Positions 1 through 6,291 of a DNA stretch of 6,332 nt are shown here, piece by piece. Under the pieces are notes generated by a model. The model was given only the letters and a program-made list of their open reading frames with translations. It was not told the origin of the DNA and did no database searches. Source of the stretch: Chitinophagaceae bacterium (GTDB lineage Bacteria; Bacteroidota; Bacteroidia; Chitinophagales; Chitinophagaceae); assembly GCA_025362915.1 (NCBI GenBank), contig JANYEU010000252.1, positions 1 to 6,332 of the forward strand. The letters are read 5' to 3'. The translations under genes were made by a program, and so were the position numbers. The first letter of the stretch is position 1; each line of letters starts with the position of its first letter.

Positions 1-80
1 CCACTTTTCAACTGCTCCAAGGCATGCGTTTTTACCGCCTCATAATCAAACCTAAATGACGTGTCTTTTTTATCTCTCAT
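1..80 (-). CDS. IS256-type transposase, N-terminal fragment (runs off left edge)
   Basis: The visible 26 residues start MRDKKDTSFRFDYEAVKTHA and continue into LEQLKS. The pattern FDYEA...ALEQLKSG resembles the opening of IS256-family (Transposase_mut, DDE type) transposases, which often begin with a short charged leader, then FDYxx and a LxSGKxL stretch; this is recalled family knowledge, not a search. The start is well supported: an AGGA Shine-Dalgarno lies at 87-90, six bases before the ATG, and an in-frame TAA (84-86) stands just upstream. A clear Shine-Dalgarno is unlike the host-type genes in this window and fits a mobile gene carrying its own signals. The probable IS terminal repeat lies immediately upstream. 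The catalytic domain is outside the window, so intactness cannot be judged. It could be another transposase family with a similar N-terminus. Confidence 0.6.
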   Translation of the reverse strand, partial: MRDKKDTSFRFDYEAVKTHALEQLKS

Positions 81-96
81 AATTTATCCTGTTAAA

Positions 97-139
97 GGTC
101 TAATTTTATTTTGACCTTGACACAGTTTAAATTACACCC
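97..139. repeat. Probable terminal inverted repeat of the IS
   Basis: This is the non-coding leader between the transposase start region and the inferred element edge. It contains TTGACCTTGACACAG followed by TTTAAATTACACCC, the latter being the outermost part. TGACACAGTTTAAATTACAC is the type of sequence found at IS256-type ends. Only one end is visible, so the true repeat length and edge are inferred. Confidence 0.45.
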
Positions 140-286
140 TCAAGAATGTTGGGTTTTCTTCGAAGAATAATGGATTTTTGACGTGAAAAACGCTTGCTTT
201 TTCGAAGAAATTGCTTTATTTTCCGAAGAATTCCCTCTTTTTCCCGAAGAAATCACTTGCTTTTACGTTCAAATCAGTCATGGTTT
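140..286. repeat. Degenerate 21-bp tandem repeat array (7 units, weak eighth to 307)
   Basis: Units start at 140, 161, 182, 203, 224, 245 and 266, exactly 21 bp apart. The five from 161 to 265 share a CG(A/T) head, an A-rich first part and a T-rich end; four of them (161, 203, 224, 245) start with CGAAGAA. By eye, units 203 and 245 agree at 16 of 21 positions, units 182 and 245 at 15, units 224 and 245 at 14, and units 140 and 161 at 13. The unit at 266 keeps CG and CAAAT only, and one at 287 keeps little more than CGA. The TTCTTCGAAGAA at 156-167 is a perfect palindrome. There are no unique spacers, so it is not CRISPR. Because 21 is divisible by three, both strands read as heptads, but no reading has a credible gene around it. 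The function is unknown. Confidence 0.75.
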
Positions 287-428
287 CGACTTATCCACTA
301 GAAATTACCTGAATTTTTGCAAAGGTGGCGGGGGATGTATCTTGATAGGAAACAATACCCCATCCTATTATGGTGGCAACCTTTTTTGCGGCTGCCAATA
401 CAAAATGGTAGATAATCATTTAGCATTG
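287..428. other. Non-coding stretch between the repeat array and the SemiSWEET gene
   Basis: I see no supportable gene here. The part from about 318 to 400 is visibly richer in G and C than its surroundings, with GGTGGCGGGGG at 325-335 and two short pairings, ATAGGA (345-350) with TCCTAT (363-368) and the hairpin at 375-396. It lies downstream of the minus-strand SemiSWEET gene and so would hold its 3' untranslated region. A plus-strand GTG-started reading frame runs through it but is judged spurious. Confidence 0.5.
375..396 (-). terminator. GC-rich hairpin downstream of SemiSWEET (possible terminator)
   Basis: On the minus strand GGCAGCC pairs with GGTTGCC, seven pairs including one G-U, around an eight-base A-rich loop. 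The position about 30 bp past the stop of the SemiSWEET gene fits a transcript end. There is no U-tract after the stem, so it is not a classic rho-independent terminator; it might only protect the 3' end, or mean nothing. Confidence 0.3.
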
Positions 429-686
429 TTATTTGTACCTAATCTTATATGTAAGGATAACCAAAGCCAGAAGCAGCGTGATTCCGTTTGCAATTGCTAC
501 CGGATAGTTTGAACTCATGATGCCAAAGGTGAGCCATAGCACTGTACCGAATGTAAATAGTGAATACATGGATAGGGAGATGCCTTTTGTGTCTTTTGTT
601 CTGATGGTTTGAATTGCTTGTGGTAAAAAAGAAGCTGTAGTGCAAAAAGCAGCTATAAAACCAATGATGGTGCCGGTATTAAGCAT
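429..686 (-). CDS. SemiSWEET-type sugar transporter (MtN3/PQ-loop family)
   Basis: The 85-residue protein is the usual size for a bacterial SemiSWEET, half of a eukaryotic SWEET, which works as a dimer of three-helix bundles and moves sugars across the inner membrane by facilitated diffusion. Three hydrophobic segments are visible at about 5-24, 38-57 and 61-80. The hallmark Pro-Gln pair is at 22-23, followed by the basic loop with TKGIS at 33-37. W51 and N67 occupy positions matching the Trp and Asn that line the sugar pocket in studied SemiSWEETs. There is no clear Shine-Dalgarno before the ATG, as often in Bacteroidota. It follows gap on the same strand but is separated from it by a strong terminator at 711-755, so it is either a read-through gene or has a promoter very close to its start. 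The substrate cannot be told from sequence. Confidence 0.88.
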   Translation of the reverse strand: MLNTGTIIGFIAAFCTTASFLPQAIQTIRTKDTKGISLSMYSLFTFGTVLWLTFGIMSSNYPVAIANGITLLLALVILTYKIRYK

Positions 687-710
687 GGTATATTATTAAA
701 ATTGTTGTAT

Positions 711-755
711 AAAAAAACCATCATCCAAAACTTATACAAGCAATGGATGATGGTT
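711..755 (-). terminator. Rho-independent terminator of gap
   Basis: On the minus strand a perfect 12-bp stem (AACCATCATCCA at 744-755 with its complement at 716-727) with a 16-base loop is followed directly by a run of seven T (711-717; the two innermost T also close the stem). It begins 39 bp after the gap stop codon, the expected place. The stem is moderately GC-rich but long. Confidence 0.85.
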
Positions 756-793
756 GTTTATGAAATAGAACCCTTTTTGGGGTAATGTATTAA

Positions 794-1798
794 TTAAGCT
801 ATTAAACCAGCGAAATATTTAACCGTACGAACCAATTGGCTAACATAACTCATTTCGTTATCGTACCAACTTACCACTTTTACCAATTGGCTATCGCCTA
901 CAGAGATTACTTTGGTTTGAGTTGCATCAAACAATGAACCGAAAGAAATACCGATAACATCGCTACTTACAATTTCATCATCGGTATAACCAAAGCTTTC
1001 GTTGCTTGCTGCCTTCATTACTGCGTTTACTTCATCAACAGTTGTTTTCTTAGAAACTATTGCAGTCAATTCAGTAACAGAACCAGTGATAACCGGAACA
1101 CGTTGTGCGCTACCATCCAATTTTCCTTTTAGTTCAGGCAATACCAAACCGATTGCTTTTGCAGCACCAGTACTATTAGGTACTACGTTGGCAGCAGCAG
1201 CACGTGCACGGCGCAAATCGCCTTTAGCGTGAGGTGCATCCAAAGTATTTTGGTCATTTGTATATGCGTGAATGGTAGTCATGCTACCAGCAAGGATAGT
1301 GAAGGCATCATTCAGCGCTTGTGCCATTGGAGCCAGACAGTTTGTGGTACAAGATGCAGCACTGATAACTGTTTCGCTACCATCAAGGATAGTGTGGTTA
1401 ACATTGAAAACAACTGTCTTCATTTCGCCAGTGGCAGGAGCAGAAATTACTACTCTTTTTGCGCCAGCCTTGATATGCAACTCAGCTTTTTCTTTATCTG
1501 TAAAGAAACCAGTACTTTCTATTACAACATCAACACCATGATCGCCCCAAGGAATTTGAGATGGGTCTCTTTGGGCATAAATTTTTACTTCATGACCATT
1601 TACAATGATAGAATTATCTGTATGTGTAACCGTTTGACCGAAACGGCCTTGGGCACTATCATATTTTAATAGGTGAGCGAGAACCTTAGGGCTGGTAAGA
1701 TCGTTGATAGCTACCACTTCAATACCTTCTATATTGAAAATCTCACGATAAACCAATCTTCCTATGCGTCCGAAACCATTAATTGCAACTTTAACCAT
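794..1798 (-). CDS. gap: Type I glyceraldehyde-3-phosphate dehydrogenase
   Basis: This is the complete 334-residue glycolytic enzyme, which converts glyceraldehyde 3-phosphate, NAD and phosphate to 1,3-bisphosphoglycerate in the cytosol. The Rossmann motif NGFGRIGR is at 7-14, with N32-D33 at the end of the second strand; the Asp favours NAD over NADP. The signature ASCTTNCLAP places the catalytic Cys at 150, and the partner His is H177 in TTIHAYT. The substrate-binding RRARAAAANVVP (196-207) and STGAAKA (209-215) are intact, as is the C-terminal WYDNEMSY (321-328). The stretch DGSAQRVPVITGSVTEL (228-244) has AQRVP where many GapA proteins have ALRVP, a variant known in some lineages. The ATG directly precedes the Rossmann strand, so the start is secure although no Shine-Dalgarno is visible. 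It has its own promoter candidate and terminator and is probably monocistronic. Confidence 0.98.
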   Translation of the reverse strand: MVKVAINGFGRIGRLVYREIFNIEGIEVVAINDLTSPKVLAHLLKYDSAQGRFGQTVTHTDNSIIVNGHEVKIYAQRDPSQIPWGDHGVDVVIESTGFFTDKEKAELHIKAGAKRVVISAPATGEMKTVVFNVNHTILDGSETVISAASCTTNCLAPMAQALNDAFTILAGSMTTIHAYTNDQNTLDAPHAKGDLRRARAAAANVVPNSTGAAKAIGLVLPELKGKLDGSAQRVPVITGSVTELTAIVSKKTTVDEVNAVMKAASNESFGYTDDEIVSSDVIGISFGSLFDATQTKVISVGDSQLVKVVSWYDNEMSYVSQLVRTVKYFAGLIA

Positions 1799-1843
1799 GA
1801 TTATAAATTTTGAATTATTAAATACTTCTTTTTTTTACCGCGG

Positions 1844-1870
1844 CGAAGGTAAAGGATTGTGCCGATACAA
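1844..1870 (-). promoter_or_regulatory. Candidate Bacteroidota-type promoter for gap
   Basis: On the minus strand TACCTTCG (1844-1851) differs by one base from the TAnnTTTG -7 element of the Bacteroidota primary sigma factor. A TTG at 1868-1870 stands 16 bases further upstream, slightly short of the usual -33 spacing. Transcription would start near 1838-1840, giving a leader of about 40 bases that is very A/T-rich. It is the best match in this gap, but neither element is perfect. Confidence 0.45.
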
Positions 1871-1896
1871 CGGTTTCGTAAGTTGCAATGCTTATA

Positions 1897-1934
1897 TAAA
1901 GTTTTGTAATAAGGTTTATGAGTCCAAAACTTTA
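1897..1934 (-). terminator. Inverted repeat after the envelope operon (possible terminator)
   Basis: TAAAGTTTTG (1897-1906) and CAAAACTTTA (1925-1934) form a perfect 10-bp stem with an 18-base loop, starting 20 bp beyond the stop of the SurA-like gene. It lies between that stop and the gap promoter candidate. No T-run follows on the minus strand and the stem is AT-rich, so termination would be weak; it may instead be a regulator site upstream of gap. Confidence 0.4.
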
Positions 1935-1953
1935 CACTCGCTAGCCTTTGCTC

Positions 1954-3324
1954 TTATTTAGCACTATTAGATGAGTATTTCCACCAATCAGACAAACTTC
2001 CGCAGTTTTTATAAACGTCATCAATGCTAATGTAGTACGTTGGTAAGTGTTCCTGAAACCATTTTGAAAGGGCATCACGTTTTTTCTCTTCCAAAGCTCT
2101 CGCAGCTACTCTGTTATAATCTTCTTTCAAGTTTTCACGATGTGGTTGGGTTCTGTTTTTCAAATAAACAATACGCACCATCTTTCTTCCCCTTTCATCT
2201 GTATAAACATTTGGCTTTGAAATATCACCGGGCTTTAAATTTTGAAGACTTAAAGCGAGATCCTTATCAAGTTGATCGATATTAAGGAAAGACGAACCAT
2301 CCCTTGCCGTAATACTACCACCATTGAACTTGCTATTTTCATCATCACTAAACTTATCTACCGCTTCTCCAAAACTTAGATATCCATTTTGGATGATTGT
2401 CCTTGCAGAATCCAATTTATTAATGGATAGCTTTATTTCATCGTCGGTAACCTGAGGTATTTTAAGCAAATGTCTTACCACTGCATCATCTCCTGCCCTG
2501 CTAACCATTTGAATAAGGTGATAACCGAACTTAGTTTTCACCACATTAGAAATTTGACCGTCCTTTAGCCTGAATGCCGCCGAAGTAAACGTAGGATCGA
2601 ACTCCTTGCTCATACGATTCAGGTTATATTGCCCGCCATTATCTTTACTTCCTGGATCTTCCGAATATAATTTACACAATTGATCAAACTTTTTTATGCC
2701 AGCTTCTGCCTGACGCTTGTATTCATACAATTGTTTTATACAATATTCTTCTATCTCTTTACTAGCCTTAGGTTGAGACTGTATTTGATTTATTTGTATT
2801 TCGCTTTCATAATAAGGTAAGCTGTCCTTGGGTATTTTATCATAATAAGCCTTTACTTCTACAGGAGAAATTTTTATGTTTTCGAGTATTTTACCCCTCA
2901 TTTGGTCGGCAAGCTTACGTTCTTTAAAGGCAACCCTAAAATCTTCTTTTATCTGATAAATTGTTCTGCCTGCAACCTCTTCAAGTACTTCTCTAGAACC
3001 ATAAGCATTGATGAATCCCCTGATTTGATTATCCAAACCTGCTTCAATTTCGTCTTCACTAACTATTAATGAGTCTTTTTCTGCCTGAAGTACCAATGCT
3101 TTTTGTATAAGCTGCCCTTCTAGGAAGGCACACTCTGGATTTGGAGGCAATTGGGCTTCTTGTCCTTGTCTTTTATAGTCGGCAATTGCATTATTAATAT
3201 CAGATAGCAATACTATCTTGTCTCCCACCTGTCCTATAATCTTATCTGCAACTACTTTCTTGGTTTGTGCCGTACTAAAAAAGTGAATTGATAATAATGT
3301 TATGCCTAAAATATATTTTTTCAT
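1954..3324 (-). CDS. SurA-like periplasmic peptidyl-prolyl isomerase (parvulin type)
   Basis: The 456-residue protein begins with a signal peptide (MKKYILGITLLSIHFFSTAQ) and should act in the periplasm as a foldase or chaperone for outer-membrane proteins. The SurA-type N-terminal domain covers about 24-165, starting ADKIIGQVGDKIVLLSDINN at 26-45. A first parvulin domain spans about 174-275 with SEDPGSKDNGG (221-231) and the closing FGYHLIQM (266-273). A second, around 282-398, retains FSDDENSKFNGG (325-336) but ends MVRIVYL (392-398) without the FGxH motif, so it is probably not catalytic. The tail (about 400-456), with RTQPHRENLKEDY, an EKK-rich helix and YISIDDVYKNCG, matches the style of Bacteroidota SurA homologs. 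It is the last gene of the presumed operon, 41 bp after the beta-barrel gene, and no clear Shine-Dalgarno precedes it. Chaperone rather than pure isomerase function is inferred from the family. Confidence 0.92.
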   Translation of the reverse strand: MKKYILGITLLSIHFFSTAQTKKVVADKIIGQVGDKIVLLSDINNAIADYKRQGQEAQLPPNPECAFLEGQLIQKALVLQAEKDSLIVSEDEIEAGLDNQIRGFINAYGSREVLEEVAGRTIYQIKEDFRVAFKERKLADQMRGKILENIKISPVEVKAYYDKIPKDSLPYYESEIQINQIQSQPKASKEIEEYCIKQLYEYKRQAEAGIKKFDQLCKLYSEDPGSKDNGGQYNLNRMSKEFDPTFTSAAFRLKDGQISNVVKTKFGYHLIQMVSRAGDDAVVRHLLKIPQVTDDEIKLSINKLDSARTIIQNGYLSFGEAVDKFSDDENSKFNGGSITARDGSSFLNIDQLDKDLALSLQNLKPGDISKPNVYTDERGRKMVRIVYLKNRTQPHRENLKEDYNRVAARALEEKKRDALSKWFQEHLPTYYISIDDVYKNCGSLSDWWKYSSNSAK

Positions 3325-3365
3325 GTTTATGAATTTTCTTGTTAAGAAAGAATGGGAAATATCCG

Positions 3366-4625
3366 TTAATCAAACTTCTTAACTTTTACAAACCAGAAAT
3401 CCCTGTAGCTCAAAATAAGGTTTATCTGTGCATATCTCTCTTCAATTAGGTTAGCTTTAGTTGTTCCATGAACGCCTAATTCCATATTCAATTGCAAACC
3501 TAAATTACTCCTTACCAAGTTTTTCCCTCCACCAAAGGTTACACCATAATTAGAGACTTGTTGGCCATTAACCTGCAAATAAGAGTCACTATAGAAAACA
3601 CCCGCTTGAAAAAAGTGTCTTTCAAAAGTTATATCCCTATAAGTTTGTTTTTTAGAAAGCTCAAAACCAGCCCCTATGAAGTTACTATTCACTAATCTGT
3701 AGCTAATTCCTTTAGAATTTAAATCTCCCCAATTTTGAAAAGAGTAATCTACCGAGAAAGTATATTTGTCCTTAAGCTTTGCAGCAATACTTCCAGCATA
3801 TTGTGCAGGAAGGGTAATGACCTGACCCTTAAAACTAGGGTATGGTGGTAATTGCGTATTTCCATCAGTAACAGATAGATTATAAACGCCATTAATAGAA
3901 GTTTTAAAGGTAGCAGTACCTCCAAGGAACAATTTCCAATTACTATTCAACTTAGTATTGTACTGAAATCCTGGTTTAAAATAGGGAGAGCCTACATTAA
4001 TGGTTCTGGTTGTTACCAAGGAGCTATCAACGCCATACCCACCAGCTATATTTTCTGTTTGACTTAGCTGTCCGAATAAATAAGCGGCCTGCAAACCGAT
4101 TGATAATCTTTTTGATATTTGGTATCCAGTAGAAAGGTATATCTGATTAACACCACCAGATCCTTGATAATAGGCAGGAACTGTATTGTTGCTACCTAAT
4201 ATGTATTTGCTACCATAAAAAGAATAGCTGGTATTACTATATGGCATCAAACCAAAACCTACACCCCACCTTGGCTTAAGTTTAATAGCTAAAGAGATTT
4301 TTTTAATTTGCAAATCGGACGATGAGGTAGTACTAGAAGAAATGGGCGTACCGGAATAATTGATAAACTTTGCACTGGCAGCCATTTCAAAGTTAAAAAA
4401 CTTATCATCCAAGGCGCTAAGAGAAGCTGCATTGGCATTATATAAAAATCTGTTAGAGGATAATGCCATACCTGCGTGTCCCATTCCAGAAGTTCTGTCA
4501 AAACTGCTATGATCAATGGAGCCAATGCCAATTATAGAGTAAGGAGAGTTGTTATTTTGCCCTAGTACAATACAATTAAAGCAAACAATAGCAGCAATAT
4601 TTAAAATAAGTTTTTTCGTCATCAT
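3366..4625 (-). CDS. Outer-membrane beta-barrel protein, FadL/OmpP1-like
   Basis: The 419-residue protein has a signal peptide with a hydrophobic core (about 6-21) and probable cleavage near LGQ (21-23). After it comes NNSPYSIIGIGSI and then SGMGHAGMAL (46-55) and NANAASLSALDD (63-74), the N-terminal pattern seen in a Bacteroidota outer-membrane family related to FadL/OmpP1 hydrophobe transporters. The rest is a series of alternating polar and aromatic strands, for example GVGFGLMPYS (121-130), LFLGGTATF (232-240) and FSVDYSFQNWG (270-280), fitting a barrel in the outer membrane. The C-terminus ends in an aromatic-rich strand and KKFD. Start could be Met1 or Met2 (adjacent codons); no Shine-Dalgarno is visible. 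It begins 10 bp after the DUF4270 gene and is followed by the SurA-like foldase. The transported substrate, if any, cannot be told; the family name rests on recalled resemblance. Confidence 0.75.
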   Translation of the reverse strand: MMTKKLILNIAAIVCFNCIVLGQNNNSPYSIIGIGSIDHSSFDRTSGMGHAGMALSSNRFLYNANAASLSALDDKFFNFEMAASAKFINYSGTPISSSTTSSSDLQIKKISLAIKLKPRWGVGFGLMPYSNTSYSFYGSKYILGSNNTVPAYYQGSGGVNQIYLSTGYQISKRLSIGLQAAYLFGQLSQTENIAGGYGVDSSLVTTRTINVGSPYFKPGFQYNTKLNSNWKLFLGGTATFKTSINGVYNLSVTDGNTQLPPYPSFKGQVITLPAQYAGSIAAKLKDKYTFSVDYSFQNWGDLNSKGISYRLVNSNFIGAGFELSKKQTYRDITFERHFFQAGVFYSDSYLQVNGQQVSNYGVTFGGGKNLVRSNLGLQLNMELGVHGTTKANLIEERYAQINLILSYRDFWFVKVKKFD

Positions 4626-4635
4626 TTGTTTTTGC

Positions 4636-5976
4636 TTATTGTGGCTGTATGGTTAAATAATAAATCTCCAACTTGGTGGTATTCTTATTCTCGGGTTGTA
4701 AGTTTTTATTTCCTATTACAATTCGAGAAAACTCAGTTGTAGATGCTGGCGATGGAGGCAACGCAAGCAACCCGTAATTATTACTTATTGGATTTTCGAT
4801 AAGCTGTTTTATATAATTGGAAACATCGTAAGTATATCCTGTATTATCATTGTATAGGTAATCAACATATAAATTACCCGTCTGTGCACCACTACCATTA
4901 GGTGATGAAAGTGGTGAGCCAATAGTATTAGTTAAATCAGAATTATACAATGTAAGTGCTGGCGGTAAGAAGAAATGGGTGTCGTAAGTGCCTCTTACGG
5001 GTACAATTCTCAATGTAGCAGTTAATATCTTTACATAGTTAGGTTGTTTCAGCAAATTCCTCAACGATGGAAATTTAATTTTAGCCATCACACCTGATGT
5101 GTACTGAGAAAATGCCCTATTTCCTGCTGATGCTCCCGAAATGATATTATTATAATGATTTATGTTTTTAAGGGTAGTATTCAGGTTGCTCCTATCTACT
5201 TTTATATTATTGAAATGATGTTGCTTATTGTTCAAAGAAAAATCAATAGAGTGTTTTTCTAAAGTATCTGAACCTGGCTTAGAATAACTTAGCCTCATTA
5301 CTACATTATCTGCACAATTGAGAATCATGCTTGCAGAGGAGTTACTGCTAATACACAATCCCTTGAAGTAATATAAAAAATTAGTCTCATTTTGTAAATC
5401 CAGATCAGAGGCATCTTTTAGCTTGGCTAATAACTGTTTTCCTATATTATCATCAAGTTTTATACTGATAGAATCTGAATAAAAGGTGGGCTTTAAAAGA
5501 TAGTCTCCCGAACCAATTGCAGTAGGAAAAACAGCAAACTCTTGGGTATTAAAGAAACTGGATTGATTTTCTGGGAAATTTATTGGCTGTGACAGTCTGT
5601 TTACATTTAACTGCAAGTATTTTGTCGTGTCACCATAATAACTCTTATTTAGTCTCAATATCAAACGAAGTGAATCATAGCGTGTACTGTCGTAACTTTT
5701 TGAGTAGGAGGGAGGAGTTAATTCAAAATAGCATTTTGTATCTATCCTGCCAAAAGAAGAATCGGTATAACCTCCCAAAAGAGTTACTCCCGATGCCGAT
5801 GTTGAAAAAGAATCCACAAATACAGTCGATATATCGGTACTAAAAGTGTCAACCTTTACTATTTGGGTATACTGGTTATCCAAATATTGAGTTCCATATT
5901 GTATATCTACTTTTTCACAAGAGGTGATATAAATTGAAATGAGTAAAAAAAACAAAAGAAATTGTCTTGAACGCAT
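4636..5976 (-). CDS. DUF4270 family lipoprotein
   Basis: The 446-residue protein starts with a lipoprotein signal peptide whose lipobox ITSC puts the lipidated Cys at 20. LLGGYTDSSFGRIDTKCYFE (66-85) followed by LTPPS and YDSLRLILRL (100-109) is the recognisable core of DUF4270, a Bacteroidota family of unknown function. Acidic residues lie close after the Cys (E21, D24), which weakly suggests sorting to the outer membrane or cell surface. Other segments are strand-like, and the C-terminal third (YVDYLYNDNTGYTYDVSNYI, 379-398, then a YGLLALPPSP stretch) is also typical of the family as I recall it. It is the first gene of the presumed three-gene operon. Three further Cys (82, 208, 221) are present. 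No enzymatic motif is seen, so a binding or structural role is more likely than catalysis. Confidence 0.85.
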   Translation of the reverse strand: MRSRQFLLFFLLISIYITSCEKVDIQYGTQYLDNQYTQIVKVDTFSTDISTVFVDSFSTSASGVTLLGGYTDSSFGRIDTKCYFELTPPSYSKSYDSTRYDSLRLILRLNKSYYGDTTKYLQLNVNRLSQPINFPENQSSFFNTQEFAVFPTAIGSGDYLLKPTFYSDSISIKLDDNIGKQLLAKLKDASDLDLQNETNFLYYFKGLCISSNSSASMILNCADNVVMRLSYSKPGSDTLEKHSIDFSLNNKQHHFNNIKVDRSNLNTTLKNINHYNNIISGASAGNRAFSQYTSGVMAKIKFPSLRNLLKQPNYVKILTATLRIVPVRGTYDTHFFLPPALTLYNSDLTNTIGSPLSSPNGSGAQTGNLYVDYLYNDNTGYTYDVSNYIKQLIENPISNNYGLLALPPSPASTTEFSRIVIGNKNLQPENKNTTKLEIYYLTIQPQ

Positions 5977-6291
5977 AAGATTGTATTAATTAAAACCGTT
6001 AAAAGTAATAGAATACCTTTTAAGATTGGCAATACTATAATGCCTGCCTGTTACAGAATTGTTACTTTGGACGAATAGTGTTATTACACCGACAATTGAA
6101 TAAATTTTGTCGGCTAACTGTATAGTATTGGCTAAAAATATCAAAACATAAAAATTGGACTTTATGTAAGGTGGCTAAATTAGCATTTCGTAGATATAAA
6201 GTGATTATTAATCATTAAAATAGGTATATAAATCCATTTTAACTATTTGCCTAACATCGACACTTATAATTTCAGCGAAAATTTTTAAATA
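5977..6291. promoter_or_regulatory. Divergent intergenic region with several dyad symmetries
   Basis: This 315-bp region separates the leftward envelope operon from a rightward gene, so it should hold at least two promoters. Perfect inverted repeats are CAATACTATA (6030-6039) with TATAGTATTG (6121-6130), CCGACAA (6089-6095) with TTGTCGG (6107-6113), and ACATAAA (6146-6152) with TTTATGT (6161-6167). Short palindromes are CTGTTACAG (6048-6056), GCTAAATTAGC (6174-6184) and TGATTATTAATCA (6202-6214). The hexamer GGCTAA occurs at 6112, 6130 and 6173. A weak leftward promoter candidate is TACTTTTA (6000-6007, minus) with TTG at 6030-6032, spaced 22 bases. No equally good rightward promoter was found. 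I see no gene in it. Confidence 0.5.

Larger units (their letters stand above)
1..139 (-). mobile_element. End of an IS256-like insertion sequence
   Basis: The element consists of the transposase start (minus strand) plus about 59 bp of leader to a probable outer end near base 139. Read on the minus strand from 139 inward the end begins GGGTGTAATTTAAACTGTGT, followed by CAAGG; this GGTGTAA...CTGTGTCA style resembles IS256-family terminal repeats as I remember them. The other end is outside the window, so the repeat cannot be paired and the boundary may be off by a few bases. IS256-family elements usually duplicate 8-9 bp of target, which would place a duplicated stretch at about 140-148 (tcaagaatg). 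The sequence changes character exactly there, into the 21-bp array. Confidence 0.55.

Noticed and set aside
140..286. CRISPR array
   Set aside because: The units are contiguous and degenerate, 21 bp long, with no unique spacers and no cas genes in view.
183..512. Plus-strand 109-residue reading frame starting at GTG
   Set aside because: Its first part is the 21-bp array, its end runs antisense into the well-supported SemiSWEET gene, it has no Shine-Dalgarno, and the product resembles no family I know.
445..645. Alternative minus-strand frame inside SemiSWEET
   Set aside because: It is a shadow of the transporter gene in another frame; the product lacks any domain, while the SemiSWEET frame has all family hallmarks.
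1002..1669. Plus-strand frames opposite gap
   Set aside because: They are antisense shadows of a strongly conserved enzyme and show no family resemblance or ribosome-binding site.
4289..4531. 80-residue minus-strand frame inside the beta-barrel gene
   Set aside because: It overlaps the barrel gene in another frame and has no independent support.
5583..5843. Plus-strand frame opposite the DUF4270 gene
   Set aside because: It is antisense to a complete lipoprotein gene and has no recognisable features.
6061..6075. TTACTTTGG as a -7 element for the right-edge gene
   Set aside because: It has only one base between TA and TTTG, no TTG at the right upstream distance, and would give a leader over 200 bases long.
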